A stretch of DNA of 64,000 nucleotides from assembly GCA_950106755.1 (NCBI GenBank), contig OX467092.1, forward strand, positions 4,526,001 through 4,590,000, written 5' to 3'. The DNA is from Climacium dendroides (Eukaryota > Streptophyta > Bryopsida > Hypnales > Climaciaceae). The translations under genes and the position numbers were made by a program. Of this stretch, positions 12,011 to 22,906 are shown in pieces. The notes below the pieces were generated by a model. It saw nothing but the letters and a program-made list of their open reading frames with translations. It searched no databases and was not told the origin of the DNA. Position 1 is the first letter of the stretch; the number at the start of each line of letters is the position of its first letter.

Positions 12011-14119
12011 AAAGAATAGATCATAATGGCATATGATCGCATTGTACTTTGCATTATGGAGGCTTAACCATGATGCTAATTCAACATACTATAAATGTGA
12101 TACCATGATTCTAACTCTACATACTATGACTGTGTCCTACTCTTCAGTATCTCTATTGCCTTTAATATTTTTGGCCCTCGACTATATCCATTACTAGCAG
12201 CGGATCTTTGGCGGGCATTCTCTCGCTGTTGCATCTTCAAGGACCTCCGCTCCCAGGCATCCCACAATCCACTGCTACAATGAAGAGGAGGCAATTCAAC
12301 ATGTATTTTACATTGTCGTTTCACAATATCCAAAGAAGATAGTCGAGGTAGAGTGCCTTTAGCTACTGCAGGCCGCTTCACCAGTTCTATAGTCTTTATA
12401 CCCTCAGAAGTGTTGCCCAACATGGCAACAGAAGAAGGCATTGAATCCTGCACCTGCAAAAATCAGTAGAATCAGACATTTGCAACCTACATAGTCTACA
12501 ATGCAAAACTTTAAGACAACAGACCGCATTCAGTTGTTGATTACACACCTCAACAATGGCCACGACAGCCACTTCATCATCGTAGAGCTTTCTTTGCGTT
12601 TCTAGATTCACTCCAGATCGATTCCGTGGAGTTTTCGAATGGGACTTCAAAGGAGATGGAGAGTGCATTAATGCAGGGCGCTTTCCTCCATTGGGAGGAC
12701 TATCAACAACACCATCATCTATGTCCATCATAGAGAAATCCATTGTAGACTGTGCAGTAGCCGCCGAGTACATGACATGCCGAATTACAGGTGCCATAGC
12801 ATTCCTAACCTCCTGGGTACAATACAAAGATATTCACTGCAAATGAATGAAATATTGTATTTGCTTCACCAACAATCACACTTCAGGCGTACTCTTCCAA
12901 TACAACGAAGGCGACCACAAAATCCATGAGATTCTACAAACTTCGTGGTGCGGGAGGCAGACAAGGACGGAAAGAAGATGTCTTCTACGCTAAGCTCTTC
13001 GCGTTTCGCTGCGGTTTTCTTCTTCCAGGGGATGGCACGTCCAAAATCATCCACTTTCCGCTCACTATGAAGTGTATTGGAGACTGCAAGCGCCCTTTGC
13101 AGTTCCTTGTACTTGGATTGGTCGAGATCATGCATGAGGTGGATCCCCCCCACAGCATCGTCTCTCCGAAAAGGAAACAGTTCCCAAGGCTTCTCTACAT
13201 GCAGTCTCTTAATCCAAGGTAGAAGTTCACGTACGAGGACCATGTCTCTCGGCCCCTGACCTTCGAACGACCACGTATCTAGGAGCACTACGTTTGTGGA
13301 GTCATTCAAGAAGTGTTTCTCAGGCTTGTCGTCCACTATTACAGTGTTGTCCTTAGTGAAGATGGAGCCCTTCAGTTTGTATAATCTATCCAATGGCTTT
13401 AAATATAGGTCTTTGCAGGATCCCGGAGACCTGTAGTTTTGTAGCGTCCCATTTCTGCCTCTACATTTCATAACGACACATTGTTCTCGGCCTAGGACAC
13501 CGTAAGGGGGGATTAGTCCGCGGAAGAAGAATTCAGCGATGAGCTTGGCGTAGGATTGGTCCATGGAGCTCCAGACCACGACGTTTGCGATGGATGTCAA
13601 CTCCCGCAAGAACCTTCTGACATGGGGTCTAGGAGTGACCCTATGCAATTCCATGACGTCGTGGACGGCCTCACGGACTACCTCTCCAGGATAGCATAAT
13701 CTTCTTTCTCTTATATGATATCTTATATCATCACACACGCACAATAGACCATTCAGATCTAGAACGACATTGAGCCATTTTTTAGTGAACCTGGACATGC
13801 ATGGTCTAAGGATTTGGACTTCCGCCTCACAGTCAACAACAATTCTCTTTGTGGCACCCTGCTCATAAGGAACAGAGACATAGAGAAAATTAAATGGGTG
13901 CAAATTTGAAATCAACGGCAGCACCGAAGTTGCGTATCAGAGACTATGAATTACATCGAAGAGGTCAAGAAAAACAAGGGTATTCAACCAGTGTCAGTCA
14001 CAACGACCACGACAGTGAAACGTACATGACAAAGTACATACCGCAATATCAACCGAAGGATCTGGGGGGGAGCATTGTGGATCCTCTCTTTCACCGCTCG
14101 GAGCAATATCACCCATCAC

Positions 14120-14235
14120 CTGAGCGTCATCAGGAAGGGCTTCGAGCACCTGTGCGTCTTCGGGAAGGGCTTCGAGCACCTGAGCATCTTCGGGAAGGGC
14201 ATCGGGAACCTGAGCGTCGTCGGTAACGAATTCGA
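14120..14235 (-). repeat. Coding 30-bp tandem repeats (EDAQVLEALP)
   Basis: Three to four copies of a 30-bp unit in exon 1 of the FCP1-like gene, translating to repeats of (E/D)DAQV(L/P)(E/D)ALP. They make an acidic low-complexity linker before the HAD-like domain. The linker preceding the HAD-like domain of the other FCP1-like gene is also acidic but not repetitive. Confidence 0.8.
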
Positions 14236-14639
14236 GCACCTCAACGTTGTGGCCAAGAAGACCATCATCCTCGAATCTCACTTCCGCAGGACATGGCAGA
14301 CATGCCTCATGTGGAGGTTCATCGTTGGGAGCCACAACCTCTTCTGTGCCATGCGCAAGGAATTCTGTGGGAATCCGGAATCCGGAAATAGATCAATAGC
14401 ACAAGAAGTAGGTGCGAAAAATAGAGAAAAATCAAAAAAATTATAGTTAGAGCGTGATTTTTGGACCAGATAGCTTGAATTAGAAAATAAGCGTTCCGGC
14501 ACAACTCGTAACTGGAACTTATCTGGATCCAGAATCCGGACTCATCCGGAACACAGGAACCTACCGTATAGGTCTCATAGCTACGGAAGTAGGATACCGT
14601 TAATACAACGGACCTGTAGCCGTTGTCCTTAAGTCCGTA

Positions 14640-14670
14640 AATAGACAGTTTAGTATTTAAGCTGTCTTCC
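14640..14670 (+). promoter_or_regulatory. TATA-like promoter of the LTR-type element
   Basis: AGTATTTAAGCTG is kept in all three copies of the family (A here; C near 41855; B on the minus strand near 48575) while the flanks vary. It lies about 145 bp upstream of the reading-frame ATG at 14797. Conservation between diverged copies supports a core promoter role. Confidence 0.5.
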
Positions 14671-14796
14671 TAGGGTTTTCCTCTTCACTTTCCTGTTCTG
14701 TGTTCCTGAGAACTGTTTGTGTGAGTAGTTGAGAGAAAGAGTGGTGAGTTAGCGACTGAAGTAGAACTACTTTTCCCTCGTTCTCACTTAGATCTT

Positions 14797-16746
14797 ATGG
14801 CATCCGGACCAGTATGGAAGGTAGCGGTATCTGCCCGAGTTATCTCTCCGGCCATTCCGGATAGCCCGGAACTACACAAGTAGTTAGAGGAGGACTTAAC
14901 TAGGTTAGGATGTGTCGGTCTACTACACCGACCATGGAACCTCAAGAGTGAAGAGATGATTCAAGAGCTACTTCACGGTGTTCCGAATCAGTATGAGCTC
15001 ACTTTGAGAGGGCGGCCAGTCACGTGGACCGAGGACATCTGGACAGACGTCTACCAGTTCCGGAAGAGTGGGAACGGATTAGCATCGAGGATGGACCGTT
15101 TTGTAATTGGGAAGTTCACTGGGTCTGCAAACCCTAAGGACGGATTCGCTATCAGCGAATGCAAGGACGAGAGACATAGGCAGATACTAGAGTTTCTGAT
15201 TCCGACCTTGTATCCGGAAAAGCCAACGCGGGTTACCATTACGGTGGCCAATACTATCTTTGGGGCTATGGAGAACCGGGTAGTGCACTGGAGTAGGGTC
15301 ATAGCCGGGATAGTGGCGAAATTAGCGGATCACGTGACCCGAGCAAAGGCGAGTCCAGTCAGCACCTACTTGTTTCATCTGTACCATCAACAGGAACTTT
15401 TGAGTGCGGCGGAAGTGATCCAGTATGACACCGGAAAGACGCTCTTGTCATACGGACTTTCCGGGGAGGAAGCAGAAGATCCGGTCGAGTCTGATCCGGA
15501 GGAACTTCCCGAGGAACGTCTGACCGATCCCAAGACCAAGAAGAGGAAGTCAACCGATCCGGGGTCGAGAATCAAGCCACAGACGATGGAGAGGGGGGAA
15601 TCTAGTAAGGGACCTGAAATGGAAACGGAATCCGCATTTTTCAATGCAGGGCTCGAGTGGATACGTGAAGCCAAGGTACTCCACGACGGTCTGTCGGATT
15701 TGGTGATAGATATCGTGAAAGTGTTGAAAGTGGATCCGGATCAGATCGTGGAAGCTGTCAAGCGATTGCCCAAATCGGAGGATCTGAAGAAGAGGGAGGA
15801 GCGGATCCAGGAGTTGGAGGCGGAACGGAACCTACTCCAGACCTGAGTGAATTGGGCGGAAGGGGAAATGGTAGCTGCAAAAGAGAAAGAGAGAGAGGCT
15901 CTCGCTCTAGTCAAGAATCTATCCGGAGCAGTCAACATCAAAGCCGACATCATCACAAAAGCTGCCTTGTTTGACTCGAAGATGATATCGAAAGGCCACA
16001 TTACCGGAACCAAGGTAGTTACCATCCTCGTGGACTTCACCACGAGGATAGAGCGAGTTTTTAAAAAGATCCAGAAGTTACTGGCGGCCCTCGACCCAAA
16101 CCATGCGATGGATTTCTCCACCTTTCCGGAACTTCCTTTTGTATCAGGTACCCCAGGGAAATTAGTGGCGGATCATGCAACCCGGATGGAGGGTTTGAGG
16201 GGGATATTCACACCAGCAGAGCCTTCCGCCAGTAAAATACGGATGACGGAGTTGAATTTGAGGCCAGCCTCGGAACCGGAACCGGAGTCTAGCGCAAAAA
16301 CAGTTCCGGTGCCATCTAAGTTCTCAACCCTGGAAGTTCCCAAGTCCCAAACAATGCCGAACTTGATGGCCGAATCATTTAAGGTTCCGGGACAGCAAGT
16401 TAGGGGAGATCTCATCAACCGGATCGGAGGGATGACCAATCCGGCTCGGACTAATCCGAAAGGATTTGTCCACATGCAGGAAACCACACCGGGGAAAGTA
16501 AGCGAACCCGCAACATTGGAGGATACAACACCAGAGAAGGAGAAGGAAGTTCAAGTCATCGAAGATTCTGAGGAGGAGAGTGCCCACTCCACTTCCGGAA
16601 CCGAAGGTGACAGCGATCCGTCTCCCGCAACGTGCCATATCCAAACTCGGGCCATAGCAAAGACTACGCCAGCAAAGAGTACAAAGGGGACGCCTACCAG
16701 CCAAGCGTGGAGCCATTCAAAGAAAGGGTGGAAGCCAAAACATTAG
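14797..16746 (+). pseudogene. Gag-like / plant transposon-protein frame of element A, two stops
   Basis: The frame starts MASGPVWKV at 14797 and ends KPKH-stop at 16746, about 650 codons, broken by TAG at 14881-14883 and TGA at 15844-15846. In copy B the first is CAG and the second CGA, so both stops are C-to-T changes. The N-terminal half (EDIWTDVYQF, ECKDERHRQILEFLIPTLYP, VANTIFGAMENRVVHW, ASPVSTYLFHLYH) is a helical domain that resembles the putative plant transposon protein domain found with retroelements. The second half is coiled coil (REERIQELEAERN), then a Pro/Ser/Thr-rich tail ending in basic KKGRKPKH-type residues. No protease, reverse transcriptase or integrase is present. A structural (capsid- or nucleic-acid-binding) role is inference. 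Confidence 0.6.
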
Positions 16747-17718
16747 GGTTGTAGGAGAAGAAGTATAGGATCCGGAACGGGGTTCCGAGCATAGACCCGG
16801 TTTCCGAAATCTTAGGCGGATAGTCAGGAAATCCGACAATCTCGGACGGCAATTAGCAATCTTTCCGGATATCCCAGGAGGTTCAGAGATTGGTGGCCTG
16901 GATTTCCGGGTTTCCTTTTCAGGCTTTTAGGAGTTGACTTTGGGTTTTTGTGTTAGTATTTTAAGGGCAGGCAAGTTAGTTGTCTGCCATTCCATCCTAC
17001 TCCATTCGATCTTAGTGCTTTCACATATGTATTACGATTTCCTTTTCTTAATCTAAGTTAGCCAGGGTGCTTCTAGCTGCACTTTGCTTAGACGGAATCT
17101 TTGGCTCAGTGTATGCATGTATGTTTGTATCCTTGTACTGGAGAAAGAGAAGGGAGGGAGAGGAGGAATCCGGATCTTGAGCTACGGACCATCTGGGGGT
17201 GCAGCTAGTGAGAAGGAATGCAAGCCGAGTAAGGGAGTGTAAGTGTGACGTGCTTTTAATTTACCGGAACGGCAATCCGGATAAGACGGTAGAGGTCCCT
17301 GCGAGTCCGGAACCAGGAGGGTTCTGTACGGAGTTAAGCAACCGCCAAAGGAAAGGATCTCCCGCTACTTCGGAAAGTCTGCCAACCTCCCCTTTGGTAA
17401 ATTGTCTTCTCCTTGAGATTCTATTCTTTTGGGTCTATAAGTTCTGATCCGTCGTTGTAGTAAGAGAGGTGTGAAAAGTGCTCTGTGTGACCTGATTCCG
17501 GATCGACCAATCCGAAAACTGTGAGAGAATACTCCTCCCTCCTCCTACAACTGTGTTGTCTTGGGTGTGTTGTTTAGTAGATTTAGAATACAGAGAGGAT
17601 AATTGTATAAGTGGTGAGTCCCTACCTCTTTCTAGATCAAGGGCGGACCCTCTGAGGGTAAAACAGAGGCAACAAAAACCAGTGACGGAAGAGAGACGAA
17701 ACTCAGATCCAGGTGTAT

Positions 17719-19838
17719 CCGGTGTCGCACTGTAAATGCGTACATAGTGTAAAAAAGTGTGGTAATGTTTTATTTCTATTGATTTGGTTTTCACGAATAT
17801 GAGGAGAATAATGACATCATCTTTAGTGGCTTCAAGGTGACGCCTTCTTACGATGGCCTGAGTCATCTATATAAGATTAGGTTGTCATCTTAGAATTCCA
17901 TCAAACTTGAAGTAGTTTTCTTCATTATTTGTTATAGATTCAATATGTCGAATTGGAGGGTTTTTTCTGAGTCCCAAGATGAAATTGGAATTCTAGTTTT
18001 TTTACCTCTAATAGGTGTACGTTGAGTTTTAGTTCTTCATTCCATATTTGGAGTGAATTTCTATAATAATTTTGTGTTTGTGAAGTAGTTGTAAGGAAAT
18101 ATTCAAATGGTTTGCCTTCTAGGTGAACTTGAAGTAAATTTCCTTTAAAGATAAAGATAAGGAGATAGTAGTGGGGCCAAATAAGTGCTCAATTATTGTT
18201 AGAGGAGTTTTAAGAGTGAATTAGAGGCGGACCCCACTTGTTTGTGTGGTTGAGAGTAGATAAGGTAGAGGAAAAGTTGGATAGGATTCATCTTCTCTCC
18301 CATTGTGAGTTTAGGGAAAGACCCGAATGTTTGGAGGGCCATTGTGTTGTGGGTTTTTGGAATTTTGAAATGAAAATTGGTGGAGTTATGTATCATGGTG
18401 TCTTCTTTCTAAATGGATCTCACTTGCTTGATTTGGAGTTGTGAATCAAAAGTTGTGCTAGTTTGAGTGGAGGGAGGTTTGTTGCCTTCGAAATTAAGAG
18501 GTAGAGACTTCGACCGACCATAAAAGACGGACAGGTTCTTGGTTTGCATTGATATTTGGAGGAAGTGTAGGAAATTAAGTTAGCTTTCTAGGAAGATCTC
18601 ACTCATTCTATTTGGAGCTTGTATGAGTGAGTTACGAGTGTAGAAGTGAAGGAGTGTCTGCTGCCTATCATTTCTAGAGGCCGAAACTTTGAGTGGCCAT
18701 GAAAGGTGGACAGAGTGTTAATTTGATTTGAGTTTTGGAGAGGATGTGTAAAGTTTTGTTAGCTTTCTAAGAAGCTATCATTCGAAGTAATTGGAGCATT
18801 TATGAGTAAGTTGTGAGTGTAGGAGTGAAGGAGGGTCTGTTGCCCTCACTTGTAGAGGCCGAAACTTTGGATGACCATAGTTTTGGGTCAGAGTATTGGA
18901 ATGAGTTGAGATTTGGAGGAAATGGAGAGAATTGTGTTAGCTTTCCAGAGAGTTATCATGCAACCCATTTGAAGTTGTGAAGCAACGGTGGTGATCATTC
19001 AAAGTTTAGCTTTGAAGATGGAGTTGGGGTAGAGATTTGAAGTTGGAGTTTGAGTGAAAATTTGAAGTTGAAGTTGAGGTGGAGCTTTGAGTGATGATTT
19101 GAAGTTGAAATTTGAAGACACAAAGATTGAAGACTCGTGTGTTGTGGCTTGTGGCTTGTTATTCCTAGCCGGATTTGGGGGCTCGTTGTCTTTCTATGGT
19201 TATTCCCAGCCGGTTTTGGAGGCTAGTTGCAATTTTCAATTTCAGCATTGTGAAACTGTTGCGAGCCGTGGTTATCCAGTAAGCGCTCCATTTTGTGTTT
19301 GTGGAGACTATTTGGGATTTAATCACCCACTTGGTTGCTCTTTTATGTTGTTCCCATTGGTGAAAGGCGCTTCCTGGTCACCGTGGGTTTGAAAGTTTAG
19401 GGTCCCATCATCCGGACGGTCACTCATGTTGGCTGTCCCGTTTTACCCGTCCGAGGCCGTGGGATCTTATCACCTTACCCTTACCCTTACCCTTATAGAG
19501 CCACCACAGGATAGGCCAACGGGGAGGAGTTTGAAGATTGAAGATTGAAGATTGAAGATTGATGATTCGACGACCGTATACGAGATTTGAAGACCAAGAT
19601 TAGAGATTCACGAGAGACAAAAATTTTTGTTGTTGTACAATATCATTTTGTATTTGACTGGTGAATTTGTGGGTGACAAGTTCACTCACCTTCATCATTC
19701 TAGTTAGAAGACTGGGTTTGCAAGTGACAAGTCCACTTGCCTTTATTCTCCTATCATATTTTTATTCCTTAGCCATTTCTAGTTGCAGCCAGAATCTTTG
19801 TGATTTCCTAAGGCAAACCGCTCTCAACACGACACCGG
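17719..19838 (+). mobile_element. 2112-bp TGTCG...CGACA element (probable solo LTR), 4-bp duplication CCGG
   Basis: The insert 17723-19834 begins TGTCGCACTG and ends CAACACGACA, flanked by CCGG at 17719-17722 and 19835-19838. Copy B of the host element has the uninterrupted site (a single CCGG in the matching place near 43397). TG...CA termini and lack of a transposase suggest a solo LTR. The interior has no credible gene. It has repeated 'GAGTGAAGGAGTGTCTG...GAGGCCGAAACTTT' blocks (18600-18900), a short CCTTAC run at 19475-19495 and GAAGATT repeats at 19530-19560. A related start, TGTCGTGTTGTAAAT, is seen on the minus strand at 51697. Confidence 0.75.
18600..18950 (+). repeat. Imperfect tandem ~180-bp blocks in the solo-LTR-like insert
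   Basis: Phrases such as 'GAGTGTAG(A/G)AGTGAAGGAG(T/G)GTCTG', 'GAGGCCGAAACTTTG' and 'GTTAGCTTTCTA(G/A)GAAG' recur about every 180 bp between 18470 and 18960, with heavy divergence. Similar phrases appear on the minus strand at 49.5-50.2 kb. Confidence 0.5.
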
Positions 19839-20260
19839 ATCCGGAACGGAATCCGGATTGTACTAAGGTTCCGGAATGAGATAGGGTAAGTGAAAGAAAG
19901 AGGATTAAGTGAGTAGTCACGATCTGGATACTTCTAACTCAAACGATATCTTACTAGAAGTTCCCTGGAACGATAATTCGTGTCATCTTGCAACCATTTG
20001 TTGTTGTAAGGATACTTACGGCTAACTGCGCGTACGACAAATTCCTCCAGCAACGATTTTGGAGCAGCGTAGAGAGGAACATCATTGACACACATCAAAC
20101 CCACGACTACGACATTCAAGCCAGACAATGCTTTGTGAGAGAAAAAATATATTACAAAAGCTCATTAAATGAGAAAATGTTACATTACATACAATGGACT
20201 AAGAAAATTGAACCTATCTGCTAGTCGCTACTCTACACTATCCACAAGAACTCGGAAGAA

Positions 20261-20283
20261 TTTCAACTCGTACCGAGTTGAAA
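20261..20283. repeat. Palindrome AACTCG-TAC-CGAGTT downstream of the methyltransferase-like gene
   Basis: TTTCAACTCG-TAC-CGAGTTGAAA, 10-nt arms, lies about 105 bp beyond the stop of the ParB/methyltransferase-like gene. It belongs to the palindrome family described at 24363-24947 and 33755-34479. Confidence 0.85.
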
Positions 20284-21309
20284 TGAAGGCTGAGGGAGTC
20301 ACAGGGAACAACCTGGAGGCATACTAGTCACAGGGCCCTGTGACTGTTGGCCCTCTATTCCATCCGCGGTTCCTTGCTCATCTTCTAACTATGTGGCAGA
20401 ATCTGGTGCAGTGTCGACATTTGCATCTCCCTGTGCTCCAGCATCCATCAACACCAAGTTCCGCTCGATCGGTGCAGAGCTGGTTGACACATGCGCCATC
20501 AAATTCTCCGACATGGTCGGTACAGATGGGATGACTGGAGACGCAGCCCGCGCTTGCCTAGCACTATCCGCTGAGCCATGTGCCTGATTTGCGATCATGA
20601 GTTGGGGAGACATAGCAGCCGAGTCCAGCATCATCATCGGTCTTGCAGACATCATTTTGCTCACGACCTCAGGCAAGACATCGATCAGTTGAGCGATCAG
20701 TTGATTGCTTTCCTGCCAAGACCGCTTGTTTTCCGCCCTCATCTCCTCTCGCTCTTCCTGCCGTTTCCTTTCCTCCGATTCATTATTCTTTTGGATAATA
20801 TCCAGGATCCATTGTTGACTAACCGGAGCATCAGACGGTGGCGGATGCGCTTTCTTCTTCTGGGAGAGGCGAGTACGCGAGATCGGCGTGTGAAGTTCTT
20901 GGGCCGATGAACTAGATGATCCCCCCATCTCACTGGTTTCAAGATTCAACGCCGCTGCACCAGGTCTGTCAGCGCTCAATTCCAATACACTGTCGATGGG
21001 GTCGACCCATTGTGCCTCCTCATCATCGTCGATCTCTACAAGGTCAATCTGATCATCTCCCCGAGACTGATCAGGAATCCTCTGTTGGTATTGTCGCGCA
21101 GATTCCTTCCCCTTTCTCGAGGTTGACGCTTCTTTGCCCCGAGTAGATGGCGCAGGCCTTTCATTCCTTCCATCGAAGTCCTGGTCGTCCAGGAAATACA
21201 CAGACTCAAGGAAATCATCCTTGTCCATGTTCTCAGAATCGACGCACAAGGAAAGGAACTCATTCTTCTTCTTGCTATCACCAACAATATAGTGATCCAA
21301 CGATAGCAT

Positions 21310-21432
21310 CTGTATACAACATACAAGACTGTAGTCAGCACAACAATTTCCACTCGACTCGAGTTAAACTCGATTCAAAATTGCTGGTACACATAATGAT
21401 AAGAACATGATTTCGTATGCACACACACTTAC
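21310..21432 (-). other. Intron with palindrome
   Basis: GTAAGT...ATACAG intron of the methyltransferase-like gene. It carries CACTCG-ACT-CGAGTT plus an extra AAACTCGA half at 21351-21374, close to the acceptor side. Confidence 0.8.
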
Positions 21433-22771
21433 CCACGCAGCACATGTGAGTTTGCCTCCCGCGAAATACGACAACACAACATCCCTCGGGCAAACGAACA
21501 GGTCTAGCACATTTAAATAGAACTCCATTCGAAGTTCTGTGTCGTAGATCCTGTACTCGACTTCCACTGTTTGCCTCTTAGCGTTGTAATGCGATTTTGG
21601 TGGTACCGAAAATGATTGCGGAATTTGGCGGTTCTTCATGGCCGCCCCATTCTTCACAAGGAAGAGTAGCTGAATAGGATCCCTCGCGCGACTGCTCCTC
21701 TTAGGAATGTCGCCTATCCTTTCGAAGTTGGACGGTTGATAGTCGGCATAGTGTTCCGAATATCGGCGTTCTGATGAATCCGCGGAGTTCCAACTCCACG
21801 TCCTTGTCTCCTGTGATCCAGAGATACACCTGTGGATCGGTGAGGTCGTTCTCTGGATCTTCTTCGAGAATTCCCATGAATTTCTCGAAGAATGAAGAGT
21901 CCTGCGCGCTTGAACCCCTATTGATGACGCCGGGGATGTTTCTGAAGTCGATGATCGCCATCTTGATCTTCGACTGCACTTCCTCATCCCAAACATTCGC
22001 ATCCCAATGGCCGAGCTCGTCGTCCTTCGTTTCGTAGGGCCGGAAAAAGGCGCTTGCTTGCAGCTTTATGAACTTCCCCTTGCTCTCTAGGAAGACCTTG
22101 AAGAACTCCTTGGCCATGGGAGACAGCTCATCGATTGTCTTCTTCTTGTTCGATGGCATCTTCATTTGAGTGAAGAATGTCTCCCCAGGCCCTGTGAGTA
22201 GCGTGTTCATCGTGGCCTTGGTAACGTTATAGTCACGCTTGAAATCCTTCCAAGCTTTCCTCCTGGAGTTCCCGTCGTTGTCAAATAGCCGGAGCTTCGA
22301 GTCAAAGTGGTGAAGCTGAATCCTCACAGCGGCTTTCCTCTTCATTCGCTCCAGCCAGTCCTTTGCAGTGTAGCAATCAGGGAGAACTGACTTTGGTGCC
22401 TTCATAACAACTTTTGGGTGACCGTGTGCCCGATTCTTCGTCCTGAAAAGGAGATGTAGGGCAAGCCTCCTCAGGTCATTCTCGGTGACGTTACCGATCC
22501 ATTTGAAAAACTCCCGAGATATGACTCCATCCTTGTCCGGGTCCCAACCCTTGACGTCCTTGAACGCCATCAATGAGTCGGGATCGATGAGACCCCCTTG
22601 GGACTGACTTGAAATGACCTCGGTCCAAAGGTCATAGACATCCTGAGACGTAGTAATGAGTTTGATCTCATTGTGAATGTCAATGTCTCTCTGGTTCTTC
22701 TTGCCGAGGTAGCCCTAGTTCTTCTTCACATCAATCATAGAAAACCTAAGCTTGATAACGGTCTTGAACTC

Positions 22772-22906
22772 CTGCAGTTCATACATGTCATATTCAGTTT
22801 GTCAATGAGTGATCTTAACTTGAGGCGAGTTAAATATGCAGAAGCACAGACAAGGACCAAGAAATAAACGTTTTAACTCGGCTCAAGTTGAAGTTCATGA
22901 ATTTAC
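22772..22906 (-). other. Intron with two palindromes
   Basis: Intron GTAAAT...CTGCAG containing AACTCGGCTCAAGTT at 22872-22891 and AACTTGAGGCGAGTT at 22814-22835, each one base away from the perfect AACTCG-NNN-CGAGTT form. Confidence 0.8.

Larger units (their letters stand above)
14361..20044 (+). mobile_element. LTR-type element copy A (14366-20039) with 5-bp target duplication AATTC
   Basis: The element runs from TGTGGGAATCC at 14366 to GTACGACA at 20039. AATTC flanks both sides (14361-14365 and 20040-20044). Removing the secondary insertion at 17723-19834 leaves about 3.56 kb, the same as copy B. Termini are TGT...ACA with a 5-bp duplication, as in LTR retrotransposons, but the two ends do not resemble each other as a pair of LTRs would. 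It is therefore best read as one very long solo LTR, or a compact non-autonomous element, carrying a 650-codon reading frame. It interrupts a coding exon of the FCP1-like gene. Confidence 0.85.
12124..20131 (-). pseudogene. Second FCP1/NIF-like gene, coding exon split by an LTR-type insertion
   Basis: Minus-strand exons: 20045-20131 joined to 14042-14365 (one exon interrupted by the insertion 14366-20039), then 12893-13858, 12549-12812 and 12124-12453 (stop). The last four pieces join in phase 0 with GTATGT, GTACGC and GTGTGT donors and TATGAGCAG, TACCCAG and TTTGCAG acceptors. With one AATTC duplication copy removed, the frame reads straight across the insertion (LLEEF then LAHG). Exon 1 carries tandem EDAQVLEALP repeats. 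Exon 2 holds the FCP1-homology domain: VVLDLNGLL (DxDGT box with N for the second Asp), RPHVRRFLRELT, ANVVVWSSM and NTVIVDDKPEKHF. Only the third Asp cluster is intact, so activity is doubtful. The C-terminal exons are basic (SHSKTPRNRS, QQRENARQRS). Exons upstream of 20131 are not identified, because 20.2 kb onward belongs to another gene. Confidence 0.75.

Noticed and set aside
14366..20039. Complete LTR retrotransposon with paired LTRs
   Set aside because: The first and last several hundred bases of the element do not match each other and no polymerase genes are present.
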